Below are positions 45,481 to 54,225 of a DNA stretch of 64,000 bases, in pieces; positions within the stretch are counted from its first letter, which is position 1; the number at the start of each line of letters is the position of its first letter. A program made the position numbers and the translations under genes. The notes under the pieces are model-generated. The model was given only the letters and a program-made list of their open reading frames with translations, was not told the origin of the DNA and searched no databases. Source of the stretch: Palsa-1439 sp050015495 (GTDB lineage: Bacteria > Verrucomicrobiota > Verrucomicrobiia > Palsa-1439); NCBI GenBank assembly GCA_050015495.1, contig JBEKBH010000003.1, positions 124,001 to 188,000 on the forward strand, read 5' to 3'.

Positions 45481-45957
45481 ATGAAGGTGTCGAAACGAGG
45501 CGAGTATGCCCTGCGGTCGCTGATCAATCTCGGAATCGCGCAGGAACTGGGTCGGCCGATGATCCAGATCCGTCAATTGGCTGAGAAGGAAAACATCCCC
45601 GTGAAGTTTTTGGAAGCGATTTTGCTGGAATTGAATCGGGCGGGCTATTTGGACAGCAAACGCGGCAAGGGCGGCGGCTATTTTCTCAGGAAACCGATGG
45701 CCAAAATCACGATTGGCGAGATTGTGCGGTTGATCGACGGGCCGCTGGCGCCGATTTCCTGCGCGAGTGTGACCGCCTACCACCCGTGTTCCTGTCCCGA
45801 TGAAGCGCATTGTGGACTGCGATTGTTGATGGTGGATGTCCGCAACGCGATCGCCAACATTCTGGATCGGTATACCCTGGCCGACACTGTCGAAGTGACC
45901 CTTCGCAAAATGCGACGGGACAAAGTACCGCTGCCGTTTGCGGAATTGAAGAAGTGA
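45481..45957 (+). CDS. Rrf2-family transcriptional regulator
   Basis: A 158-aa winged-helix regulator. The N-terminal MKVSKRGEYALRSLINLG, IRQLAEKENIPVKFLEAILLELNRAGYLDSKRGKGGGYFL is the classic Rrf2 DNA-binding domain. Four cysteines, C94, C103, C105 and C111, lie in the region that holds Fe-S clusters in IscR, NsrR and RsrR, so cluster sensing is possible. It starts an operon with a sulfonate-type ABC importer, 5 bp before its binding-protein gene. CymR in Bacillus, also Rrf2, controls sulfur genes. A similar role here is inferred. Confidence 0.9.
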   Translation: MKVSKRGEYALRSLINLGIAQELGRPMIQIRQLAEKENIPVKFLEAILLELNRAGYLDSKRGKGGGYFLRKPMAKITIGEIVRLIDGPLAPISCASVTAYHPCSCPDEAHCGLRLLMVDVRNAIANILDRYTLADTVEVTLRKMRRDKVPLPFAELKK

Positions 45958-45962
45958 ATCTG

Positions 45963-46988
45963 ATGAAAACGACGTTGATGCTGGTGCTGTGTCTGGGCCT
46001 GTGCGCTTCCGTTCGCGCGGAAAAGATCGTCTTGCGCGTGGGCCATTTTCCGAATGTGACCCATGCGCAGGCCGTGATTGCCCACGGGTTGAGCCGCGCG
46101 GGCAAGGGGTGGTTTGAAGAACGGCTCGGGCCGGACGTCGAAGTGCAGTGGTTCGTGTACAACGCCGGGCCAAGCGCGATGGAAGCCATTTTTGCGCGGT
46201 CGATCGACCTCACCTATGTCGGTCCGAATCCGGCGATCAACGCCTACCTGCGGTCGCATGGCGAAGAGATCCGCATTGTGGCCGGCGCGTGCAGCGGCGG
46301 CGCCGCGCTGGTGGTGCAACCCGACGAGCGAATTACGAAGGACGCCGATTTTCGAGGCAAGCGAATTGGCACGCCACAATTCGGCAACACCCAGGACGTG
46401 GCCTGTCGCGCCTGGTTGCTGTCGAAGGGGCTGCGGATCACCATGGTCGGTGGTGATGCGCGGGTCATTCCCACGGACAACCCCGATCAACTCTCCCTGT
46501 TCCAACGAGGGGAGATGGACGCGGTGTGGACCGTCGAACCGTGGGTGAGTCGGCTGGTGGTCGAGGGCAAGGGCAAGGTATATCTGGATGAGGGATCGCT
46601 GTGGCACGACACGGGCGGCCGGTACGTCACCACGCACCTGGTCAGCAGCGTCAAGTTTCTCAGCGACCACCCGGCCTTGCTGAAGAAATGGATTACCGCC
46701 CACGTGGAGTTGACGGAATGGATCAACACGCACCCCGACGAAGCGAAGCGAATCCTGAATGACGAGATCCGGGCGGAGACGACCCGGGCGCTCCCGCAGG
46801 CCATATTGGACGGCGCGTGGAAGCGGTTGCAAATCACCTACGATCCGGTCACTGACTCGCTGTTGAAGTCCGCCGAGGACGCGTATCACATTGGATTCCT
46901 GAAGGAGAAGCCGGATTTGTCGCACATCTATGACCTCAAGCTGCTCAATGAGGTCTTGCGGGAAAAAGGCCTGGCCGAAATCAAATGA
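45963..46988 (+). CDS. ssuA: Aliphatic sulfonate/nitrate/taurine-type ABC substrate-binding protein
   Basis: A 341-aa periplasmic protein with a signal peptide (MKTTLMLVLCLGLCASVRAEK). VLRVGHFPNVTHAQAVIAHGL, IDLTYVGPNPAINAYL, FRGKRIGTPQFGNTQDVACRAWL and GEMDAVWTVEPWVSRL are hallmarks of the SsuA/TauA/NrtA fold. It overlaps the ATPase gene by 4 nt. Sulfonate is the inferred ligand from the Rrf2 and porin context; nitrate or thiamine precursor cannot be excluded. Confidence 0.87.
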   Translation: MKTTLMLVLCLGLCASVRAEKIVLRVGHFPNVTHAQAVIAHGLSRAGKGWFEERLGPDVEVQWFVYNAGPSAMEAIFARSIDLTYVGPNPAINAYLRSHGEEIRIVAGACSGGAALVVQPDERITKDADFRGKRIGTPQFGNTQDVACRAWLLSKGLRITMVGGDARVIPTDNPDQLSLFQRGEMDAVWTVEPWVSRLVVEGKGKVYLDEGSLWHDTGGRYVTTHLVSSVKFLSDHPALLKKWITAHVELTEWINTHPDEAKRILNDEIRAETTRALPQAILDGAWKRLQITYDPVTDSLLKSAEDAYHIGFLKEKPDLSHIYDLKLLNEVLREKGLAEIK

Positions 46989-47800
46989 TGGCGATTCAGG
47001 ACGAACTCCAAAACGTCCAACCGGTGAAGCTGGTTGTCGACGGAGTGTCGAAATGGTTTCGAACACGCCGGGCGACCGTGCACGCGCTCGACAACGTGTC
47101 GCTGAACATTCACGAGGGCGAGTTTGTGTGCCTGGTCGGCCCGTCGGGTTGCGGCAAGTCCACGCTCCTGAACATCATCGCGGGTCTGGAGATGCCGGAC
47201 AGCGGGCAGGTGTTGGCCGACGGCAAACCCGTCACCGGTCCGGGCCGCGAGCGGATGATGATGTTCCAGGAATCGGCGCTATTTCCCTGGCTCGACGTGA
47301 TGGACAACGTGATGTTCGGCCTGAAGCTCAAACCGAACTTGTCGTCGAGCGAGCGTCGCGAGGTGGCGAAGTACTACCTCCAACTCGTGGGCTTGAGCAA
47401 ATTCGCCAACGCCAACATCCATGAACTGTCCGGCGGCATGAAACAACGCGTCGCGTTGGCCCGCGCCCTCGCGCCCAATCCACGGGTGCTCCTGATGGAT
47501 GAACCATTTGGAGCGCTGGATGCGCTTACCCGCGAACAACTCTACGGCGACATCCAACGCATCTGGGAGGAACGAAAGAAGACGATCGTATTCGTTACCC
47601 ACAACGTTCGCGAGGCCACCTGTCTGGGCGACCGCGTGGTGTTGTTCTCGCCGCACCCGGGCCGTATTCAGGAAAAGTTTGGCGTCGAGTTGCCGCGGCC
47701 CCGCGACATCAACAGCGTCGCCCTGGCGAAGTATTCCACGGAGATCACCCGCGCCCTGAAGCGACACCTGAACCCGGAGTTGGTGGAGGTGGGGGAGTGA
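46985..47800 (+). CDS. ssuB: SsuB-like ABC transporter ATP-binding protein
   Basis: A 271-aa ATPase of the nitrate/sulfonate/taurine family. Walker A GPSGCGKST, Q-loop MMFQESALFPWLDV, signature LSGGMKQRVALARAL and Walker B VLLMDEPFGALD are all present. The late FSPHPGRIQEKFGVELPRPRD matches the family C-terminus. Overlaps the substrate-binding and permease genes by 4 nt each. Confidence 0.92.
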   Translation: MMAIQDELQNVQPVKLVVDGVSKWFRTRRATVHALDNVSLNIHEGEFVCLVGPSGCGKSTLLNIIAGLEMPDSGQVLADGKPVTGPGRERMMMFQESALFPWLDVMDNVMFGLKLKPNLSSSERREVAKYYLQLVGLSKFANANIHELSGGMKQRVALARALAPNPRVLLMDEPFGALDALTREQLYGDIQRIWEERKKTIVFVTHNVREATCLGDRVVLFSPHPGRIQEKFGVELPRPRDINSVALAKYSTEITRALKRHLNPELVEVGE

Positions 47801-48564
47801 GGCGGCGGTTGATGGTCATCGCATTTTTCGTGTTGCTCATCGGCATTTGGGAAGTGCTGGTGCGGATGAAGATCTGGTCGCCCGTGCTCGTGCCGTCGCC
47901 GCTGGCGGTGGCGAGCTACCTCAAGGGCGCGCTTGCCAGCGGTGACCTCGAACGCGCGACGCTGGTGACCGTCCGGCGCCTGGTCATCGGCTACGCGCTC
48001 GGGTTGATCCTGGGGTTGCCGTTGGGGTTGCTGACGGCGCGATTCAAGTTCTGCGAAGCCACGTTGGGCGTCATCGCGTTGGGATTGCAGACACTTCCGA
48101 GTGTGTGCTGGGTGCCGCTGGCGTTGCTGTGGTTCGGGCAGACCGAGGCGGCGATGCTGTTCGTGGTCATCATGGGCACGCTGTGGTCGGTGGTGATCGC
48201 GACGGACAACGGCGTGCGGACGGTACCGCCCATTTACGCGCACGCGGCGCGCACGATGGGCTCGAAGCAATGGCACACGTGGGCGAAGGTGATCGTGCCC
48301 GCGTCGCTGCCGTTCATCGTCAGCGGCATGAAACAGGGATGGGCGTTCGCGTGGCGTTCGCTGATGGCCGCGGAGATTTACGTGACGATCTTGACGGGAT
48401 TTGGGCTGGGCAACCTGTTGAACTACGGACGCGAACTCCAGGCCATGGACCAGGTCATCGGCATCATGCTGGTCATCATCGTCATCGGTCTGCTCGCGGA
48501 TAAAATCCTCTTTTCGCCGTGGGAACGCTTCCTCTACCGCCGTTGGGGAACGGCAAAGAGCTAG
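47797..48564 (+). CDS. ssuC: SsuC-like ABC transporter permease
   Basis: A 255-aa permease with about six helices. RRLVIGYALGLILGLPLGLLTARFK and the EAA-like loop ARTMGSKQWHTWAKVIVPASLPFIVSGMKQGWAFAWRSLMAAE are diagnostic. It begins with GTG overlapping the ATPase stop and has GGAGG upstream. It ends the operon. Confidence 0.91.
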   Translation: MRRRLMVIAFFVLLIGIWEVLVRMKIWSPVLVPSPLAVASYLKGALASGDLERATLVTVRRLVIGYALGLILGLPLGLLTARFKFCEATLGVIALGLQTLPSVCWVPLALLWFGQTEAAMLFVVIMGTLWSVVIATDNGVRTVPPIYAHAARTMGSKQWHTWAKVIVPASLPFIVSGMKQGWAFAWRSLMAAEIYVTILTGFGLGNLLNYGRELQAMDQVIGIMLVIIVIGLLADKILFSPWERFLYRRWGTAKS

Positions 48565-48568
48565 AGGC

Positions 48569-48605
48569 AAAAAAGGCGCGCAGGATTCACGCAAACCTGC
48601 GCGCC
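48569..48605 (-). terminator. Intrinsic terminator of the initiator tRNA gene
   Basis: Minus-strand RNA forms a perfect 10-bp stem (GGCGCGCAGG and CCTGCGCGCC, 11-nt loop) followed by six U. It lies 5 nt after the tRNA CCA end. Confidence 0.9.
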
Positions 48606-48610
48606 CAAGT

Positions 48611-48687
<77 letters not shown>

Positions 48688-48772
48688 GTCGAAAGTCTGC
48701 TGCACCTTAGGGGCGGAGCAGGGGTTCGTCAAGCCCTGAATCCCGGTCAACACCGCGCGAGCCGGAACGCGT

Positions 48773-49096
48773 TCAACGCTGGGGAACCGGCGTCTGCGGC
48801 GCGGGTTCGAACCGGAAGATCATTTCGTTCGGTCGCGAGAGGTTCAGCTTGTTGCGCGCCGTCCGCTCGACGTAGCTCGGGTCGGTCTTCAACGCTTCGA
48901 CTTCGGTCTGTTGTTTGTTCTCCAGCGCTTCCTGTTGCTCGATCTCGTGGTCCAGCCGGGCGATGTCCAATTGCATCGCGTGACGCTGGTGAAGCAGCGG
49001 CACGAACAACAGCGCCACGCCAAATCCGACGACCGCCACGAAGACGAAAAACCCGAGCGACTGCAATCGGGACCACAATGCCGAGGTCCAACTCAT
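48773..49096 (-). CDS. ftsB: FtsB/DivIC-family cell-division protein
   Basis: A 107-aa bitopic membrane protein: a transmembrane helix at about 14-33 (LGFFVFVAVVGFGVALLFVPLL), then a coiled coil (QLDIARLDHEIEQQEALENKQQTEVEALKTD) and the DPSYVERTARNKLNLSRPNEMIF end typical of FtsB/DivIC. It joins the divisome with FtsL and FtsQ. It follows eno by 3 bp, a common arrangement. The proline-rich tail is variable. Confidence 0.88.
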   Translation of the reverse strand: MSWTSALWSRLQSLGFFVFVAVVGFGVALLFVPLLHQRHAMQLDIARLDHEIEQQEALENKQQTEVEALKTDPSYVERTARNKLNLSRPNEMIFRFEPAPQTPVPQR

Positions 49097-49099
49097 TGC

Positions 49100-50374
49100 C
49101 TAGAGTTTGCCTCCATAGATGGCGTCCTTGCCGAGGCTCTCCTCGATCCGCAAGAGCTGGTTGTATTTGCAGACGCGATCGGTGCGGCACAACGAGCCGG
49201 TCTTGATCTGGCCGGCGTTGGTCGCGACCGCGATATCGGCGATGGTGGTGTCCTCCGTCTCGCCGGAGCGATGGCTGATGACCGCCGTGTAACCGGCTTC
49301 CTTCGCCATCTCAATCGCATCCAGGGTTTCCGTCAACGAGCCGATCTGGTTTACCTTCACCAGGATCGAGTTCGCGACGCCCAAATCGATGCCGCGTTTC
49401 AGGAATTTCGTGTTGGTGACGAACACATCATCCCCGACCAGTTGGATCGAATCGCCCAACGCATCCGTGAGCTTCTTCCAGCCAGCCCAGTCGCTTTCCG
49501 CGAGGCCGTCTTCGAGGGAAACGATCGGGTACTTCCGGCAGAGCCCGCGGTAGAACTCGATCATCTGCTCGGCGGAGCGCTTCGAACCGTCGGATTTCTT
49601 GAAGACGTATTTTTTGGAGGCGGCGTCGTAGAACTCGCTGGCGGCGGGATCGAGGGCGATGAAGATGTCCTTGCCCGGCTTGTAGCCCGCCTGTTTGATC
49701 GCCGCGAGGATGACTTCGAGCGGGTGCTCGTTGTTCTTGAGCACGGGAGCAAACCCGCCTTCATCGCCGACGGCGGTGCTGAGTTTGTTGGCTTTCAACA
49801 CGCCTTTCAGCGCGTGGAAGACCTCCGCGCCCATCCGCAACGCTTCGCGGAAACTCGGCGCGCCCTTGGGCATGATCATGTACTCCTGCAAATCGATCGG
49901 CGCATCGCTGTGGGCGCCGCCGTTGAGGATGTTCATCATCGGGACGGGCAATACCTTCGCGTTTGGTCCGCCGAGGTACTTGAACAGTTCGACGCCGAGT
50001 TGGGTGGCCGCCGCGTGCGCGGTCGCGAGCGACACGCCGAGGATGGCGTTGGCGCCGAGCTTGCCTTTGTTCGGCGTGCCATCGAGCGCAATCATCAGGT
50101 TGTCAATGCCGACCTGGTCGAGCGCGTCGTGCCCGAGCAGTTCGAGGGCGATCTTCGTGTTGACGTTGGCGACCGCCTTGAGGACGCCTTTGCCGCCGAA
50201 GCGTTTCTTGTCGCCGTCACGCAGTTCCCAGGCTTCAAATTCGCCGGTGCTGGCGCCGCTGGGAACGGCGGCGCGGCCGACCGCACCGCCGGAAAGTTCC
50301 ACATCCACTTCAATCGTAGGATTCCCGCGTGAATCGAGAATTTCGCGGGCGTGTATTCGAGTAATCTTGGTCAC
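49100..50374 (-). CDS. eno: Enolase
   Basis: A 424-aa enolase converting 2-phosphoglycerate to phosphoenolpyruvate. TKITRIHAREILDSRGNPTIEV begins the protein; GGAHSDAPIDLQEYMI, SLEDGLAESDW, LVGDDVFVTN and SHRSGETEDTTIADIAVAT supply metal and catalytic residues. The GTG start is set by GGAGG upstream; the frame extends further back but without similarity. Followed by ftsB. Confidence 0.96.
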   Translation of the reverse strand: MTKITRIHAREILDSRGNPTIEVDVELSGGAVGRAAVPSGASTGEFEAWELRDGDKKRFGGKGVLKAVANVNTKIALELLGHDALDQVGIDNLMIALDGTPNKGKLGANAILGVSLATAHAAATQLGVELFKYLGGPNAKVLPVPMMNILNGGAHSDAPIDLQEYMIMPKGAPSFREALRMGAEVFHALKGVLKANKLSTAVGDEGGFAPVLKNNEHPLEVILAAIKQAGYKPGKDIFIALDPAASEFYDAASKKYVFKKSDGSKRSAEQMIEFYRGLCRKYPIVSLEDGLAESDWAGWKKLTDALGDSIQLVGDDVFVTNTKFLKRGIDLGVANSILVKVNQIGSLTETLDAIEMAKEAGYTAVISHRSGETEDTTIADIAVATNAGQIKTGSLCRTDRVCKYNQLLRIEESLGKDAIYGGKL

Positions 50375-50572
50375 AAAAATCAGGTTCCTCCTCGGCGCGC
50401 ATTTTAGAGCGAACTCCTCCTGAATCAAGAAATTAAACGTCGCACCGGCAGGATTTTGCGCGCGCAATCGCGCAGGGCTTGGTGGCTTGTACCAACGAGA
50501 TGAATCGGGCAAGTCGTTGCCAGCTGCTGGCGGTGACCAATTAAACCCAAAAGTCCGCGAGTACGACGCGAA

Positions 50573-50959
50573 CTACACTGTACTTGACGCCGAGAGTTGG
50601 GGCACTAGCCGGACGACATCCGCCCAACCAAGGACAGGAATTCCGGCGACCCGAGCTGCTTCCATCTCCAGTCGCATGCCGGCCGAAGTCTGTGGCGAAA
50701 CAAGCCACAGCTCATCGCAGGCTGAAACAATTCGCTGGCTAACTATCTCCGTGATCGGACGGACAAGACCGTTCTGATCCTCATCATAAACGGACAGGGC
50801 GAGATGGGGGACGACGGGCGCGCAGACTTTGGGAAGAGCCTTGTCCAAAGACAACCGTACAATCAAACGAGCGATTCGCACTACGCGTTCGACATTTCTA
50901 ACCGGGTCGTTTGCGAAAGGATGCGCGAGGAAAACAAGCGTAACATTATCTGTGCTCAT
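50573..50959 (-). CDS. Nucleoside 2-deoxyribosyltransferase-like small protein
   Basis: A 128-aa protein opening VTLVFLAHPFANDPVRNVERV and containing PVVPHLALSVYDEDQ, SACDELWLVSPQTSAGMRLEMEAARVAGIPVLG. This is the flavodoxin-like pattern of the NDT/DUF4406 group, whose members cleave or recognise nucleosides. The catalytic Glu/Asp pair could be within SAGMRLEMEAA. It overlaps the radical SAM gene by 4 nt and is last in the three-gene cassette. Enzyme activity is not proven from sequence. Confidence 0.65.
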   Translation of the reverse strand: MSTDNVTLVFLAHPFANDPVRNVERVVRIARLIVRLSLDKALPKVCAPVVPHLALSVYDEDQNGLVRPITEIVSQRIVSACDELWLVSPQTSAGMRLEMEAARVAGIPVLGWADVVRLVPQLSASSTV

Positions 50960-51816
50960 TCTGTCTCGGCTAGAAGCTGTCCACAGCCAGCACGGACATC
51001 TTGCCCACGGCTTCTAAACGTCTTAACGGTTAAACCGGCGCGTTCGAGTTCCTCTACAAAAGCACGCCGTTGCCGCTCGGGTGCAGGAACGAGCGTGCTC
51101 TCTGTGATAGGACAGAATGTGCTGACTTTGATATAGCAGCCTTCTCTCGGCAGGACACTCGCCAGAGCCAATGCGTGTTCCCGGCTGTCGTTGATACCAT
51201 CGAACAGCAGATAGTTCACACAAGGATCGTCCTCCATAGCTCTACCAAACGCGAGTAGCGCCCGAACAGAATCGACCACGCTGGGCAACTGCCTACGAAG
51301 TAAGCGAGAGCGTTCGTCGTCGAAGGCCGAGTGCAGCGACAATTGCAAGTGAAGCCGGCCGCAAAGCGGAAGCGTACTAAGCTTCTCGATCATACCTTTC
51401 GGGCCGATGGTAGAGACATTGATGCGATGCAGATTCCGGAACTTATCCAAGAGGAGACGGAACGATGCCGTAACTTCGGAGTAGTTGGCCAAAGGTTCTC
51501 CGACCCCCATATACGTAACATCGAACGGATAGTCGTGGACGCTGCGGACTAATTCCTCAGCCGCTTCAACTTGCTCGACAATCTCACCTGCCTGTAAATT
51601 GCGAATAAAGTCCCGATATCCGCTTGCACAGAAAGAGCATTTGTATGGACACCCGGCTTGGGAAGAAATACAGATAACCCTAGATGGCGTGCGATAGTCG
51701 AGACTTAACACGCAGGCCTCGACGTGCAGCCCATCGAGCAACCTGTGCTTAAACTTAATCGTTCCGTCGGCGCTGGTTTCTGTCGGCGTCGTTGGTGGTG
51801 GGGAGATTACGAGCAT
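50956..51816 (-). CDS. RlmN/Cfr-like radical SAM protein lacking the N-terminal domain
   Basis: A 286-aa radical SAM protein. C56-x3-C60-x2-C63 (CPYKCSFC) binds the cluster. The flanking CISSQAG, FIRNLQAGEIVEQV, MGVGEPLANY, LQLSLHS, YLLFDGIND and SRGQDVRAGCGQLL blocks are those of RlmN/Cfr. Both RlmN/Cfr catalytic cysteines are kept: C49 and C278 (E. coli RlmN C118 and C355). The roughly 70-90-residue N-terminal accessory domain of RlmN is missing. AGGA precedes the ATG. It lies 51 bp behind the dGTPase gene. Adenine C2/C8 methylation chemistry is inferred; target unknown. Confidence 0.85.
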   Translation of the reverse strand: MLVISPPPTTPTETSADGTIKFKHRLLDGLHVEACVLSLDYRTPSRVICISSQAGCPYKCSFCASGYRDFIRNLQAGEIVEQVEAAEELVRSVHDYPFDVTYMGVGEPLANYSEVTASFRLLLDKFRNLHRINVSTIGPKGMIEKLSTLPLCGRLHLQLSLHSAFDDERSRLLRRQLPSVVDSVRALLAFGRAMEDDPCVNYLLFDGINDSREHALALASVLPREGCYIKVSTFCPITESTLVPAPERQRRAFVEELERAGLTVKTFRSRGQDVRAGCGQLLAETE

Positions 51817-51867
51817 ACGCTTATTCCTAATGGGGCGCTTCGTTGTGAGTGTGACGCATTCATTCGG

Positions 51868-53544
51868 TTAGTCAGCCTTGTCGTAGGCGGGCCCTGCATC
51901 GAAGTTCTTCACAAGCGCGACTTGCAGTGGATGGCCTTGGAATACGGTGTAAATAACGAAGCGATCGGTCATTTCCGATATATAATCGACCGTCTCCACA
52001 GCCGGCTGAATTCTAGGCCAGAGGTCGTCTCGAAACGAGACGGCGTGCTTCATGCCGGCCCAGGAAAACGCGCCCTCGATGACTCGCTTTTCATCTTCGT
52101 TCTTCACCTCACTGTAATAGTCCTTCTTCCATTTAACATAATCAGCCAGCAGATGTTTGTCGCTCTCACTCTCGGTCTCTTTGCGAGCGTCGTCAACCCA
52201 TCCCTCGCCACTCGATGCAAGGAACGCGTAAGTGAGAAGCCGATGGAACATCACGGACACGGCCGCCTCTGCCAAGGAGTCCTTTACCCGGATCATAGGC
52301 TCCGTGTAAACCATTCGCCTGGTTGCTCGCTCCAGAACGTTCAGGGCGACTGCAATTGCTGGTGCCGGCTTCAACGGCGCCTTATAAGCTTCCGTCGAGG
52401 AATTACAGCTTTCCACCGCCTTCAGCGACCGGTCATATATCGAGGAGATAATCGCTTGAAATCGCTGCTTGCGTCCCCACCCGCGCCTTGCCGATTGGGC
52501 CTCGGAGCCATGTTCGGCGACCACCCACTGGTTAAGAAACCCAGACACCTCTTCCTTTTCGCCCTTACTGATCGTCAGAATGTCAAGAAGGTCGTGAGCG
52601 GTTGTCCGTAGCGGGGCTGCGTCCCCCTTATGAATGTTTATAAGATCTTCAATGTCGCTATTCAGCCCAGCAATTTGATCCGACAGGGCAACCGCCTGCG
52701 CTTCGTAGCAAGGCAGGAATGTCCTTGTGGTTCCCTCTAGGGGCTTTGTTAATAGAGCTCCAACTTCAGGCAAGGATCCGCAGGTGTTCGCACTGCTCCA
52801 CGGTGACCAACTGTGCCCGACGACAGAGAGCAGGGTAGTGTCGGTGACGCCGTTTGTCTTTCGTAATAAAATGCGCCGTGAATTGGCGGAGTGCGTAAAC
52901 TCGAAGGCTTTCAGTATCTCTTCCTCGCCATCACGCTTCCCGACGATGTTTCGTAGTGTCTTCTTGACGTAGTCCTTAAGAATTCGTTGAAGCGTCATCT
53001 CGCCGATGTGTGCGAAAGGGGGGTGTCCGAGATCGTGCCCGAAGGCTATCGCGCGTGTCGCGTCTTCATTGAGATGAAGCAAGTCACAAAAGTTGTCTGC
53101 GATCTGAGCTACTTCTAGCGTGTGTGAATTGCGCGTTCGGAATGTTTCATCGCGTGGCTGAGTAACCACCTGGGTCTTTTGCGCCAACTTCCGGAAAGAA
53201 TGGCCGTAAACGATCTCATCCACGTCATGCTTAGCCTTCGTGCGGGAGTCACCATCAGCGAGAAATTCATCCTGCAACGCCCATGATGGTCGTGCTGGCG
53301 TCTCGAATGTGGTAGCCTTGGACCCGGCAGCAGAACGGCCTTGGGTCCGTGGGAGTGGCATCGCCTTCGCAACCGGCCGGGCCGAGTTTGCCCCTTCCAC
53401 GAGGGTCTGCTTGGTGCCCTTAGTGGCCATGTCCCCCTTCTGCAAAAAGACATGACTGGTTCGGGCGGGGGTGGCCAGACCGAGGGCACAAATTCGCATT
53501 GAGAGAAAATCCGAAGGCGCCGTATCGGGATTGTGTTGTGGCAC
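51868..53544 (-). CDS. dGTPase-type HD phosphohydrolase
   Basis: A 558-aa HD-superfamily protein. The dGTPase pattern is clear: HDVDEIVYGHSFRKLAQKTQV, RTRNSHTLEVAQIA (H141) and AIAFGHDLGHPPFAHIGE (H170, D171). Such enzymes hydrolyse dGTP or other dNTPs to nucleoside and triphosphate, and some protect against phage by depleting dNTPs. The start is uncertain: a GTG at 53544 or an ATG at 53430 preceded by AAGGGGG; the first 85 residues are low-complexity. The cassette is less GC-rich than its surroundings, suggesting transfer. First of three coupled genes. Confidence 0.85.
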   Translation of the reverse strand: MPQHNPDTAPSDFLSMRICALGLATPARTSHVFLQKGDMATKGTKQTLVEGANSARPVAKAMPLPRTQGRSAAGSKATTFETPARPSWALQDEFLADGDSRTKAKHDVDEIVYGHSFRKLAQKTQVVTQPRDETFRTRNSHTLEVAQIADNFCDLLHLNEDATRAIAFGHDLGHPPFAHIGEMTLQRILKDYVKKTLRNIVGKRDGEEEILKAFEFTHSANSRRILLRKTNGVTDTTLLSVVGHSWSPWSSANTCGSLPEVGALLTKPLEGTTRTFLPCYEAQAVALSDQIAGLNSDIEDLINIHKGDAAPLRTTAHDLLDILTISKGEKEEVSGFLNQWVVAEHGSEAQSARRGWGRKQRFQAIISSIYDRSLKAVESCNSSTEAYKAPLKPAPAIAVALNVLERATRRMVYTEPMIRVKDSLAEAAVSVMFHRLLTYAFLASSGEGWVDDARKETESESDKHLLADYVKWKKDYYSEVKNEDEKRVIEGAFSWAGMKHAVSFRDDLWPRIQPAVETVDYISEMTDRFVIYTVFQGHPLQVALVKNFDAGPAYDKAD

Positions 53545-53559
53545 TCATCTCTCTGGCAC

Positions 53560-53587
53560 ATTTTAAAGCGACAACAGTCCAATACAA
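53560..53587 (-). promoter_or_regulatory. Probable promoter of the dGTPase cassette
   Basis: TTGTAT, 16-nt spacer and TAAAAT on the minus strand, 15 nt before the GTG at 53544. The strongest AT-rich -10 box in the area. Confidence 0.4.
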
Positions 53588-53702
53588 GTGCAAAATTACT
53601 TCATCGGGGACTGCAGATGGAGCGGGGACGCAGTGAGCTGGCTAGAGGAAACGTTAGAGGCCGGTTGATCGCGCGCGGGATCGAGCAGGGCCGCCCCGGG
53701 TA

Positions 53703-53732
53703 TTGACAGGTTTTCCACGGCGCGACTAGGAT
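53703..53732 (+). promoter_or_regulatory. Promoter of the zinc-ribbon/PH protein gene
   Basis: TTGACA (consensus -35), 18-nt spacer and TAGGAT, the -10 box ending 12 nt before the ATG at 53745. No Shine-Dalgarno. Confidence 0.55.
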
Positions 53733-53744
53733 GCGGCGAACGCC

Positions 53745-54221
53745 ATGGCACTGATTGATTGTCCCGAATGCGGAAAAGAGGTTTCGACCGCGGCAGCGGC
53801 ATGTCCGTACTGTGGTTTCCCCGTGGCATCGCAGCTTCCGCAGCCCGCGCAACCCGCGGCGGTGTCCGACAAACTGCTCGCCGAGGTGCGGCCCTCGTGG
53901 TGGCAGTTCTTCTGGTACTTGGTCTTTTGCTGGCTGATCGTGCCGTGGATTGTCGCGTGGTGCCGTCGAAGATCGGTCGTGCTGCGAATCTACCCGGGAC
54001 GGATCGTGCTGGAGCGCGGCCTGCTCTCGAAGAGCTACCGGGAGTTGATCATCCGCGACATCCGTTCGGTCGAGATTGACCAGAGTCTGCTCGCGCGAAT
54101 GGTCGGCATCGGCGATCTGACCATATCGAGCGCGGCCCGCGTCGATGCGGACGAGGAAATCGAGGGGATTCCAAATCCGAAGGCCGTCCGCGACCTGATT
54201 CTGGGTCAGAGACAGGGGTAG
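53745..54221 (+). CDS. Zinc-ribbon plus PH-domain membrane protein
   Basis: A 158-aa protein. The N-terminal CPECGKEVSTAAAACPYCG is a zinc ribbon; WWQFFWYLVFCWLIVPWIVAWC is a membrane segment; and VVLRIYPGRIVLERGLLSKSYRELIIRDIRSVEIDQSLLARMVGIGDLTISSA is a bacterial PH-like (bPH2) domain. No operon partner: the next gene is convergent, 4 bp away. Function unknown; possible membrane scaffold. Confidence 0.75.
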   Translation: MALIDCPECGKEVSTAAAACPYCGFPVASQLPQPAQPAAVSDKLLAEVRPSWWQFFWYLVFCWLIVPWIVAWCRRRSVVLRIYPGRIVLERGLLSKSYRELIIRDIRSVEIDQSLLARMVGIGDLTISSAARVDADEEIEGIPNPKAVRDLILGQRQG

Positions 54222-54225
54222 CCAT

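Noticed and set aside
50956..51816. Viperin-like enzyme
   Set aside because: The sequence around the CxxxCxxC motif and the C-terminal ACGQL-type block are those of RlmN/Cfr, not viperins.
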